NCBI RefSeq assembly: GCF_949987515.2
Contig: NW_027192658.1
Location: 806,001 to 870,000 of the forward strand
DNA from: Delphinus delphis
Lineage: Eukaryota > Chordata > Mammalia > Artiodactyla > Delphinidae
DNA: 64,000 nt
Reading direction: 5' to 3'
Under the pieces are notes generated by a model. It searched no databases. It saw nothing but the letters and a program-made list of their open reading frames with translations, and was not told where the DNA came from. This document shows, one piece after another, positions 1-9,469 of this stretch (position 1 is its first letter; each line of letters begins with the position of its first letter). Both the position numbers and the translations under genes were made by a program.

Positions 1-249
1 ATGGTACCCATTCCACGGGTTTCAACTACAGAGGTTTAAGGTATTCTTCCTTCAGCTAAAACATGCATGTGGAACCTAGAGTATGATCAACCATGTGATC
101 GGGAGACGTGTTCAAATATGTCTCAGTTTTCCTCCCCTGGTACTCGGGTGCAACATTCCAGACGCTTTACTAACACTCTCCCCACTTGGAGAGTCAGTCC
201 CTTTAACCTACTGTTTGGCCCAGTTTGCAATTTCTGCGGAAGATGAACA
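1..249. other. Monomer head, unidentified (reference copy, unit 1)
   Basis: I cannot assign the first ~250 bases of the monomer to a known element. This stretch and the last ~28 bases of the unit form the junction between the L1-like 3' end of one unit and the L1-like body of the next. It carries the most informative subfamily markers: ACAGAGG, ACCCAGG, ATCCAGG or CTCTCCAGG near +37, and CTAGAGTATG or CCAAGTATG near +77. No conserved reading frame is seen. The same segment is found at the same offset in every unit. Confidence 0.6.
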
Positions 250-524
250 GGAATAGCGAGAACCAATGAGAGGCTAGCTGGAGGTGTCTGGACGGGCAAA
301 TTTAACTCTCATTTCCCACCAGGAAGAGGAATTAACCAAAGGCTCAGCATGCCGCGCCGGAACCAGATTAGGGCCTGAAGCCATCCTGCGGTGTTGCGGC
401 CAGGTCACAAGAAAGCGAGTTGAAGAAAGGAGCTCAGGGGCACTGTAATTCACAAACCTGCAGAGTTATAAATGACAGCTATCGTCCAAAAATAGACTGA
501 AGTAAGGCTGCCAAGAGGACTTGA
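250..524 (+). mobile_element. Weak, probable LINE-1 ORF2 remnant (reference copy, unit 1)
   Basis: Short blocks line up in the right order with L1 ORF2 upstream of its C-terminal domain as I remember it. One is the CCAGGAAGAGGAATTAACC stretch, against the L1 'ctcctagaagagaacatagg' block. The other is GGGCCTGAA followed ~15 bases on by TGTTGC, against the L1 'gggacctaatc ... ttttgc' block. The match is poor and includes likely deletions of A-rich stretches, so this is an inference. A profile search would settle it. AACCAATGAG (near 260) and TTATAAATGA (near 467) lie here but are too far apart to call a promoter. Confidence 0.35.
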
Positions 525-619
525 AAGCGGGGCAGAATTGCAGGAAACCGATTTCAGGAGGTAGACTGGAATTGCATTGAAAGCATAGGAAAAGAGGCAG
601 AACGTCCACAATGATGCAC
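525..619 (+). mobile_element. LINE-1 ORF2 remnant left of the palindrome (reference copy, unit 1)
   Basis: From GGGGCAGAA at 529 the sequence follows mammalian L1 ORF2 just upstream of the final C-terminal region. The recalled landmarks appear in order: gggcagaa, atttc, agac, then gcaNaNgaaaagaNgc and aacNtc. The last L1-like bases are about AATGATG at 611-617, directly before the palindrome. The reading frame is broken. The same block sits at the same offset in all 41 units and is nearly invariant among them. Confidence 0.65.
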
Positions 620-691
620 TTGGCCAAAAAGGGCGTATGCGTTTTCTCCTGAATATATTCAGGAAAAAACGCATACGCCCTTTTTGGCCAA
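620..691. repeat. 72-bp palindrome, type A with one mismatched pair (reference copy, unit 1)
   Basis: The arms start and end with TTGGCCAA and meet with no spacer at CCTGAATATATTCAGG (648-663). In type A copies the left arm has CTCC where a perfect match would need TTCC, giving one mismatch in 36 pairs. Type A is found in units 1-5, 7, 9, 11, 12, 23, 26, 34 and 35. The DNA could extrude a cruciform, and a transcript of either strand could fold into a ~36-bp hairpin. I do not recognise it as a known element. GCAAGCTTGC, with a HindIII site, lies 7 bases to the right. Confidence 0.97.
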
Positions 692-1215
692 CCAAGCAAG
701 CTTGCAAAGGAAATCTGCACTACAATGAAGTCTCACTTCCCCCCGGCCAAAAGGGCCATCTGAAAAAAGTGTAAAATCCAGAAAGACAACAGGCCATTGA
801 GAACTGGGAGCCTTGTTATGCTGATGGGCGGGATGTAAATTGCCAACACACACTCAGGAGAAGTGTATGGTGTTTCCTGAAACATCTAAAAAACAAAGCA
901 ACAGAGCCTAGGGCACTTCCACTTATGGTCCTATAGCTTAGGGAAATTAAAATCAAAAAGACACAGCCACCCCAAAGTTTGGAACGGCTCTGTTTACAAG
1001 AACCTCGTTTACAGTACAAGTTCAACATCGCAGAAAGTGAAAAATGGATAAAGAAGTTGTGGTATTTACTTACAAAGCAATATCACTCAGCAATGAAATC
1101 TGTGTCATCAGGCCCTTAGCAGCACAATGAGTGGATTCAGGTATGATGATTCTAACTGAAATAAGTCACACAGAAAAAGAAACATCATAAGATATCAGTA
1201 ATACACGGAATGGAA
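692..1215 (+). pseudogene. Decayed LINE-1 ORF2 C-terminal region (reference copy, unit 1)
   Basis: Homology to mammalian L1 ORF2 resumes after the palindrome. Landmarks: GGAAATCTGCACTACAATGA (L1 'gaaatgcaaatc..cacaatga'), GGGCCATCTGAAAAAAG (L1 'tggccatcatcaaaaag'), GGGATGTAAATTG (L1 'gggaatgtaaattg'), then an in-frame stretch 904-1119. That stretch reads EPRALPLMVL, a stop at 934, then KIKKTQPPQ, and at 1045 WIKKLWY and QYHSAMK, stopping at 1117. Intact L1 ORF2 has DPAIPLLGI, QKDTCTP, WIKKMWY and EYYSAIK there. ORF2 should end near 1215. It lacks the reverse transcriptase and endonuclease domains and has stops and frameshifts, so it is not functional. Confidence 0.85.
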
Positions 1216-1550
1216 ACTTGACTACACAGGAACTGAATTACAGAACAGAACAGGGTCTCAAATTTAGAAAACCAACTTATACTTGCTTAAGGGTAAAGGT
1301 GAGTTGGGGTGCTGCATAAAACCAGAGATTGAAATGAGCACAGATAAAGTTCCTTAAGCCAAATATGGAATAGACAAGAGCTACTCCTTGCTCAACGAAA
1401 TGGACTCAACACCCCATATTAAACGCCTAAGAATGTACCTGACTAGTAAGTATCTTAAAACCTATGGATTGCTATGTCTCCGAAAGAGAATCAAGCATGT
1501 GTACAGGGGCATAAACGCAGCAGTGATAGGATTGGAGAGGTTCGGTGAGC
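1216..1550 (+). mobile_element. Decayed LINE-1 3' UTR (reference copy, unit 1)
   Basis: The L1 3' UTR landmarks of artiodactyl/cetacean type appear in order: GAACAGAACAGGGTCTCA, AGAAAACCAACTTAT, GCTGCATAAA, AATAGACAAGAGCTACTCC, CCTATGGATTG, GAATCAAGCATGTGTACAG and ATAAACGCAGCAGTGATAGG. L1 has 'gaatcactttgctgtacag' and 'attaacacaacattgtaaat' for the last two. Similarity fades at about 1550, where an L1 copy would have its poly(A) tail. No poly(A) remains. This run to the extreme 3' end shows that the founding copy was an ordinary 5'-truncated L1. Confidence 0.75.
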
Positions 1551-1578
1551 AAATGAAGACCCTTTGAAGTCATATTGC

Positions 1579-3156
1579 ATGGTACCCATTCCACGGGTTT
1601 CAACTACAGAGGTTTAAGGTATTCTTCCTTCAGCTAAAACATGCATGTGGAACCTAGAGTATGATCAACCATGTGATCGGGAGACGTGTTCAAATATGTC
1701 TCAGTTTTCCTCCCCTGGTACTCGGGTGCAACATTCCAGACGCTTTGCTAACACTCTCCCCACTTGGAGAGTCAGTCCCTTTAACCTCCTGTTTGGCCCA
1801 GTTTGCAATTTCTGCGGAAGATGAACAGGAATAGCGAGAACCAATGAGAGGCTAGCTGGAGGTGTCTGGACGGGCAAATTTAACTCTCATTTCCCACCAG
1901 GAAGAGGAATTAACCAAAGGCTCAGCATGCCGGGCCGGAACCAGATTAGGGCCTGAAGCCATCCTGCGGTGTTGCGGCCAGCTCACAAGAAAGCGAGTTG
2001 AAGAAAGGAGCTCAGGGGCACTGTAATTCACAAACCTGCAGAGTTATAAATGACAGCTATCGTCCAAAAATAGACTGAAGTAAGGCTGCCAAGAGGACTT
2101 GAAAGCGGGGCAGAATTGCAGGAAACCGATTTCAGGAGGTAGACTGGAATTGCATTGAAAGCATAGGAAAAGAGGCAGAACGTCCACAATGATGCACTTG
2201 GCCAAAAAGGGCGTATGCGTTTTCTCCTGAATATATTCAGGAAAAAACGCATACGCCCTTTTTGGCCAACCAAGCAAGCTTGCAAAGGAAATCTGCACTA
2301 CAATGAAGTCTCACTTCCCCCCGGCCAAAAGGGCCATCTGAAAAAAGTGTAAAATCCAGAAAGGCAACAGGCCATTGAGAACTGGGAGACTTGTTATGCT
2401 GATGGGCGGGATGTAAATTGCCAACAGAAACTCGGGAGAAGTGTATGGTGTTTCCTGAAACATCTAAAAAACAAAGCAACAGAGCCTAGGGCACTTCCAC
2501 TTATGGTCCTATAGCTTAGGGAAATTAAAATCAAAAAGACACAGCCACCCCAAAGTTTGGAACGGCTCTGTTTACAAGAACCTCGTTTACAGTACAAGTT
2601 CAACATCGCAGAAAGTGAAAAATGGATAAAGAAGTTGTGGTATTCACTTACAAAGCAATATCACTCAGCAATGAAATCTGTGTCATCAGGCCCTTAGCAG
2701 CACAATGAGTGGATTCAGGTATGATGATTCTAACTGAAATAAGTCACACAGAAAAAGAAACATCATAAGATATCAGTAATACACGGAATGGAAACTTGGC
2801 TACACAGGAACTGAATTACAGAACAGAACAGGGTCTCAAATTTAGAAAAACAACTTATGCTTGCTTAAGAGTAACGGTGAGTTGGGGTGCTGCATAAAAC
2901 CAGAGATTGAAATGAGCACAGATAAAGTTCCTTAAGCCAAATATGGAATAGACAAGAGCTACTCCTTGCTCAACGAAATGGACTCAACACCCCATATTAA
3001 ACGCCTAAGAATGTACCTGACTAGTAAGTATCTTAAAACCTATGGATTGCTATGTCTCCGAAAGAGAATCAAGCATGTGTACAGGGGCATAAACGCAGCA
3101 GTGATAGGATTGGAGAGGTTTGGTGAGCAAATGAAGACCCTTTGAAGTCATATTGC
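1579..3156 (+). repeat. Monomer 2
   Basis: 1,578 bp, head ACAGAGG, palindrome type A at 2198-2269, GGCC form with AGGCAACAGG. It has GCTCACAAG near 1981, against GGTCACAAG in most neighbours. Near 2423 it has GAAACTCGGG. Confidence 0.95.
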
Positions 3157-4735
3157 ATGGTACCCATTCCACGGGTTTCAACTACCCAGGTTTAAGGTAT
3201 TCTTCCTTCAGCTAAAACATGCATATGGAACCTAGAGTATGATCAACCATGTGATCGGGAGACGTGTTCAAATATGTCTCAGTTTTCCTCCCCTGGTACT
3301 CGGGTGCAACATTCCAGACGCTTTACTAACACTCTCCCCACTTGGAGAGTCAGTCCCTTTAACCTCCTGTTTGGCCCAGTTTGCAATTTCTGCGGAAGAT
3401 GAACAGGAATAGCGAAAACCAATGAGAGGCTAGCTGGAGGTGTCTGGACGGGCAAATTTAACTCTCATTTCCCACCAGGAAGAGGAATTAACCAAAGGCT
3501 CAGCATGCTGGGCCGGAACCAGATTAGGGCCTGAAGCCATCCTGCGGTGTTGCGGCCAGGTCACAAGAAAGCGAGTTGAAGAAAGGAGCTCAGGGGCACT
3601 GTAATTCACAAACCTGCAGAGTTATAAATGACAGCCTATCGTCCAAAAATAGACTGAAGTAAGGCTCCCAAGAGGACTTGAAAGCGGGGCAGAATTGCAG
3701 GAAACCGATTTCAGGAGGTAGACTGGAATTGCATTGAAAGCATAGGAAAAGAGGCAGAACGTCCACAATGATGCACTTGGCCAAAAAGGGCGTATGCGTT
3801 TTCTCCTGAATATATTCAGGAAAAAACGCATACGCCCTTTTTGGCCAACCAAGCAAGCTTGCAAAGGAAATCTGCACTACAATGAAGTCTCACTTCCCCC
3901 CGGCCAAAAGGGCCATCTGAAAAAAGTGTAAAATCCAGAAAGGCAACAGGCCATTGAGAACTGGGAGACTTGTTATGCTGATGGGCGGGATGTAAATTGC
4001 CAACAGACACTTGGGAGAAGTGTATGGTGTTTCCTGAAACATCTAAAAAACAAAGCAACAGAGCCTAGGGCACTTCCACTTATGGTCCTATAGCTTAGGG
4101 AAATTAAAATCAAAAAGACACAGCCACCCCAAAGTTTGGAACGGCTATGTTTACAAGAACCTCGTTTACAGTACAAGTTCAACATCGCAGAAAGTGAAAA
4201 ATGGATAAAGAAGTTGTGGTATTCACTTACAAAGCAATATCACTCAGCAATGAAATCTGTGTAATCAGGCCCTTAGCAGCACAATGAGTGGATTCAGGTA
4301 TGATGATTCTAACTGAAATAAGTCACACAGAAAAAGAAACATCATAATATATCAGTAATACACGGAATGTAAACTTGGCTACACAGGAACTGAATTACAG
4401 AACAGAACAGGGTCTCAAATTTAGAAAAACAACTTATGCTTGCTTAAGAGTAACGGTGAGTTGGGGTGCTGCATAAAACCAGAGATTGAAATGAGCACAG
4501 ATAAAGTTCCTTAAGCCAAATATGGAATAGACAAGAGCTACTCCTTGCTCAACGAAATGGACTCAACACCGCATATTAAACGCCTAAGAATGTACCTGAC
4601 TTGTAACTATCTTAAAACCTATGGATTGCTATGTCTCCGAAAGAGAATCAAGCATGTGTACAGGGGCATAAACGCAGCAGTGATAGGATTGGAGACGTGC
4701 GGTGAGCAAATGAAGACCCTTTGAAGTCATATTGC
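3157..4735 (+). repeat. Monomer 3
   Basis: 1,579 bp, owing to an extra C near 3635 (ACAGCCTATCG). Head ACCCAGG, palindrome type A at 3777-3848. Private changes include GCTCCCAAG near 3666, GTGTAATCAGG near 4260 and ATATATCAG near 4346. Confidence 0.95.
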
Positions 4736-6313
4736 ATGGTACCCATTCCACGGGTTTCAACTACAGAGGTTTAAGGTATTCTTCCTTCAGCTAAAACATG
4801 CATGTGGAACCTAGAGTATGATCAACCATGTGATCGGGAGACGTGTTCAAATATGTCTCAGTTTTCCTCCCCTGGTACTCGGGTGCAACATTCCAGACGC
4901 TTTACTAACACTCTCCCCACTTGGAGAGTCAGTCCCTTTAACCTCCTGTTTGGCCCAGTTTGCAATTTCTGTGGAAGATGAACAGGAATAGCGAGAACCA
5001 ATGAGAGGCTAGCTGGAGGTGTCTGGACGGGCAAATTTAACTCTCATTTCCCACCAGGAAGAGGAATTAACCAAAGGCTCAGCATGCCGGGCCGGAACCA
5101 GATTAGGGCCTGAAGCCATCCTGCGGTGTTGCGGCCAGGTCACAAGAAAGCGAGTTGAAGAAAGGAGCTCAGGGGCACTGTAATTCACAAACCTGCAGAG
5201 TTATAAATGACAGCTATCGTCCAAAAATAGACTGAAGTAAGGCTGCCAAGAGGACTTGAAAGCGGGGCAAAATTGCAGGAAACCGATTTCAGGAGGTAGA
5301 CTGGAATTGCATTGAAAGCATAGGAAAAGAGGCAGAACGTCCACAATGATGCACTTGGCCAAAAAGGGCGTATGCGTTTTCTCCTGAATATATTCAGGAA
5401 AAAACGCATACGCCCTTTTTGGCCAACCAAGCAAGCTTGCAAAGGAAATCTGCACTACAATGAAGTCTCACTTCCCCCCGGCCAAAAGGGCCATCTGAAA
5501 AAAGTGTAAAATCCAGAAAGACAACAGGCCATTGAGAACTGGGAGCCTTGTTATGCTGATGGGCGGGATGTAAATTGCCAACAGACACTTGGGAGAAGTG
5601 TATGGTGTTTCCTGAAACATCTAAAAAACAAAGCAACAGAGCCTAGGGCACTTCCACTTATGGTCCTATAGCTTAGGGAAATTAAAATCAAAAAGACACA
5701 GCCACCCCAAAGTTTGGAACGGCTCTGTTTACAAGAACCTCGTTTACAGTACGAGTTCAACATCGCAGAAAGTGAAAAATGGATAAAGAAGTTGTGGTAT
5801 TTACTTACAAAGCAATATCACTCAGCAATGAAATCTGTGTCATCAGGCCCTTAGCAGCACAATGAGTGGATTCAGGTATGATGATTCTAACTGAAATAAG
5901 TCACACAGAAAAAGAAACATCATAAGATATCAGTAATACACGGAATGGAAACTTGGCTACACAGGAACTGAATTACAGAACAGAACAGGGTCTCAAATTT
6001 AGAAAACCAACTTATTCTTGCTTAAGGGTAAAGGTGAGTTGGGGTGCTGCATAAAACCAGAGATTGAAATGAGCACAGATAAAGTTCCTTAAGCCAAATA
6101 TGGAATAGACAAGAGCTACTCCTTGCTCAACGAAATGGACTCAACACCCCATATTAAACGCCTAAGAATGTACCTGACTAGTAAGTATCTTAAAACCTAT
6201 GGATTGCTATGTCTCCGAAAGAGAATCAAGCATGTGTACAGGGGCATAAACGCAGCAGTGATAGGATTGGAGAGGTTCGGTGAGCAAATGAAGACCCTTT
6301 GAAGTCATATTGC
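4736..6313 (+). repeat. Monomer 4
   Basis: 1,578 bp, head ACAGAGG, palindrome type A at 5355-5426, GGCC with AGACAACAGG. Private changes are GGGGCAAAATTG near 5266 and TACGAGTTC near 5751. The tail is of the ACCCCATATT/ACTAGTAAG type, shared with the end of unit 6. Confidence 0.95.
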
Positions 6314-7891
6314 ATGGTACCCATTCCACGGGTTTCAACTACCCAGGTTTAAGGTATTCTTCCTTCAGCTAAAACATGCATGTGGAACCTAGAGTATGAT
6401 CAACCATGTGATCGAGAGACGTGTTCAAATATGTCTCAGTTTTCCTCCCCTGGTACTCGGGTGCAACATTCCAGACGCTTTACTAACACTCTCCCCACTT
6501 GGAGAGTCAGTCCCTTTAACCTCCTGTTTGGCCCAGTTTGCAATTTCTGCGGAAGATGAACAGGAATAGCGAGAACCAATGAGAGGCTAGCTGGAGGTGT
6601 CTGGACGGGCAAATTTAACTCTCATTTCCCACCAGGAAGAGGAATTAACCAAAGGCTCAGCATGCCGGGCCGGAACCAGATTAGGGCCTGAAGCCATCCT
6701 GCGGTGTTGCGGCCAGGTCACAAGAAAGCGAGTTGAAGAAAGGAGCTCAGGGGCACTGTAATTCACAAACCTGCAGAGTTATAAATGACAGCTATCGTCC
6801 AAAAATAGACTGAAGTAAGGCTGCCAAGAGGACTTGAAAGCGGGGCAGAATTGCAGGAAACCGATTTCAGGAGGTAGACTGGAATTGCATTGAAAGCATA
6901 GGAAAAGAGGCAGAACGTCCACAATGATGCACTTGGCCAAAAAGGGCGTATGCGTTTTCTCCTGAATATATTCAGGAAAAAACGCATACGCCCTTTTTGG
7001 CCAACCAAGCAAGCTTGCAAAGGAAATCTGCACTACAATGAAGTCTCACTTCCCCCCGGCCAAAAGGGCCATCTGAAAAAAGTGTAAAATCCAGAAAGGC
7101 AACAGGCCATTGAGAACTGGGAGACTTGTTATGCTGATGGGCGGGATGTAAATTGCCAACAGACACTTGGGAGAAGTGTATGGTGTTTCCTGAAACATCT
7201 AAAAAACAAAGCAAGAGAGCCTAGGGCATTTCCACTTATGGTCCTATAGCTTAGGGAAATTAAAATCAAAAAGACACAGCCACCCCAAAGTTTGGAACGG
7301 CTCTGTTTACAAGAACCTCGTTTACAGTACAAGTTCAACATCGCAGAAAGTGAAAAATGGATAAAGAAGTTGTGGTATTCACTTACAAAGCAATATCACT
7401 CAGCAATGAAATCTGTGTCATCAGGCCCTTAGCAGCACAATGAGTGGATTCAGGTATGATGATTCTAACTGAAATAAGTCACACAGAAAAAGAAACATCA
7501 TAAGATATCAGTAATACACGGAATGGAAACTTGGCTACACAGGAACTGAATTACAGAACAGAACAGGGTCTCAAATTTAGAAAAACAACTTATGCTTGCT
7601 TAAGAGTAACGGTGAGTTGGGGTGCTGCATAAAACCAGAGATTGAAATGAGCACAGATAAAGTTCCTTAAGCCAAATATGGAATAGACAAGAGCTACTCC
7701 TTGCTCAACGAAATGGACTCAACACCGCATATTAAACGCCTAAGAATGTACCTGACTTGTAAGTATCTTAAAACCTATGGATTGCTATGTCTCTGAAAGA
7801 GAATCAAGCATGTGTACAGGGGCATAAACGCAGCAGTGATAGGATTGGAGAGGTGCGGTGAGCAAATGAAGACCCTTTGAAGTCATATTGC
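6314..7891 (+). repeat. Monomer 5
   Basis: 1,578 bp, head ACCCAGG with GATCGAGAG, palindrome type A at 6933-7004. Markers shared only with unit 7: AAGAGAGCC with GGGCATTTCC near 7213-7232, and GTCTCTGAAAG near 7790. First unit of a duplicated dimer. Confidence 0.95.
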
Positions 7892-9469
7892 ATGGTACCC
7901 ATTCCACGGGTTTCAACTACAGAGGTTTAAGGTATTCTTCCTTCAGCTAAAACATGCATGTGGAACCTAGAGTATGATCAACCATGTGATCGGGAGACGT
8001 GTTCAAATATGTCTCAGTTTTCCTCCCCTGGTACTCGGGTGCAACATTCCAGACGCTTTACTAACACTCTCCCCACTTGGAGAGTCAGTCCCTTTAACCT
8101 CCTGTTTGGCCCATTTTGCAATTTCTGCGGAAGATGAACAGGAATAGCGAGAACCAATGAGAGGCTAGCTGGAGGTGTCTGGACGGGCAAATTTAACTCT
8201 CATTTCCCACCAGGAAGAGGAATTAACCAAAGGCTCAGCATGGCGGGCCGGAACCAGATTAGGGCCTGAAGCCATCCTGCGGTGTTGCGGCCAGGTCACA
8301 AGAAAGCGAGTTGAAGAAAGGAGCTCAGGGGCACTGTAATTCACAAACCTGCAGAGTTATAAATGACAGCTATCGTCCAAAAATAGACTGAAGTAAGGCT
8401 GCCAAGAGGACTTGAAAGCGGGGCAGAATTGCAGGAAACCGATTTCAGGAGGTAGACTGGAATTGCATTGAAAGCATAGGAAAAGAGGCAGAACGTCCAC
8501 AATGATGCACTTGGCCAAAAAGGGCGTATGCGTTTTTTCCTGAATATATTCAGGAAAAAACGCATACGCCCTTTTTGGCCAACCAAGCAAGCTTGCAAAG
8601 GAAATCTGCACTACAATGAAGTCTCACTTCCCCCCGGCCAAAAGGGCCATCTGAAAAAAGTGTAAAATCCAGAAAGGCAACAGGCCATTGAGAACTGGGA
8701 GACTTGTTATGCTGATGGGGGGGATGTAAATTGCCAACAGACACTTGGGAGAAGTGTATGGTGTTTCCTGAAACATCTAAAAAACAAAGCAACAGAGCCT
8801 AGGGCACTTCCACTTATGGTCCTATAGCTTAGGGAAATTAAAATCAAAAAGACACAGCCACCCCAAAGTTTGGAACGGCTCTGTTTACAAGAACCTCGTT
8901 TACAGTACAAGTTCAACATCGCAGAAAGTGAAAAATGGATAAAGAAGTTGTGGTGTTCACTTACAAAGCAATATCACTCAGCAATGAAATCTGTGTCATC
9001 AGGCCCTTAGCAGCACAATGAGTGGATTCAGGTATGATGATTCTAACTGAAATAAGTCACACAGAAAAAGAAACATCATAAGATATCAGTAATACACGGA
9101 ATGGAAACTTGGCTACACAGGAACTGAATTACAGAACAGAACAGGGTCTCAAATTTAGAAAAACAACTTATGCTTGCTTAAGAGTAACGGTGAGTTGGGG
9201 TGCTGCATAAAACCAGAGATTGAAATGAGCACAGATAAAGTTCCTTAAGCCAAATATGGAATAGACAAGAGCTACTCCTTGCTCAACGAAATGGACTCAA
9301 CACCCCATATTAAACGCCTAAGAATGTACCTGACTAGTAAGTATCTTAAAACCTATGGATTGCTATGTCTCCGAAAGAGAATCAAGCATGTGTACAGGGG
9401 CATAAACGCAGCAGTGATAGGATTGGAGAGGTTCGGTGAGCAAATGAAGACCCTTTGAAGTCATATTGC
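7892..9469 (+). repeat. Monomer 6
   Basis: 1,578 bp, head ACAGAGG, first perfect (type B) palindrome at 8511-8582. Markers shared with unit 8: GGCCCATTTTGC near 8108, CATGGCGGGCC near 8239, a run of seven G after GAT near 8717, and GTGGTGTTCAC near 8949. Second unit of a duplicated dimer. Confidence 0.95.
8511..8582. repeat. 72-bp palindrome, perfect type B (example, unit 6)
   Basis: All 36 base pairs match and there is no spacer: six T on the left of the CCTGAATATATTCAGG core face six A on the right, and both ends read TTGGCCAA. Type B is found in units 6, 8, 10, 13-22, 24, 25, 27-33 and 36-41. Some of these carry one private change (units 16, 20, 27, 29, 32, 33, 39). Confidence 0.98.

Larger units (their letters stand above)
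1..1578 (+). repeat. Monomer 1
   Basis: Reference unit, 1,578 bp. Head type ACAGAGG with CTAGAGTATG. Palindrome type A at 620-691, then GGCC at +747 and AGACAACAGG. The tail has ACCCCATATT and ACTAGTAAG. Near 860 it has ACTCAGGAG where neighbours have ACTTGGGAG or ACTCGGGAG. Confidence 0.95.

Noticed and set aside
120..160. Possible CENP-B box
   Set aside because: I compared every CGGG and CGAA site with the NTTCGNNNNANNCGGGN pattern. The best partial match (near the CTGGTACTCGGG stretch) lacks the TTCG part. No intact box on either strand of the monomer.
1..249. Retroviral LTR as the source of the unidentified monomer head
   Set aside because: No TG...CA ends, no polyadenylation signal, no primer-binding site and no flanking viral gene were found.
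260..475. CCAAT (AACCAATGAG) and TATA-like (TTATAAATGA) motifs as a promoter
   Set aside because: They are about 200 bases apart with no other core elements, and such short motifs are expected by chance in 1.5 kb.
450..707. Open frames of 60-95 codons recurring on both strands in every unit (for example 450-707 minus, 816-1028 minus, 22159-22341 plus)
   Set aside because: They are chance frames in the L1-derived repeat, mostly antisense to the old ORF2. They have no start context, splice signals or selection pattern, and frames shift freely with indels.
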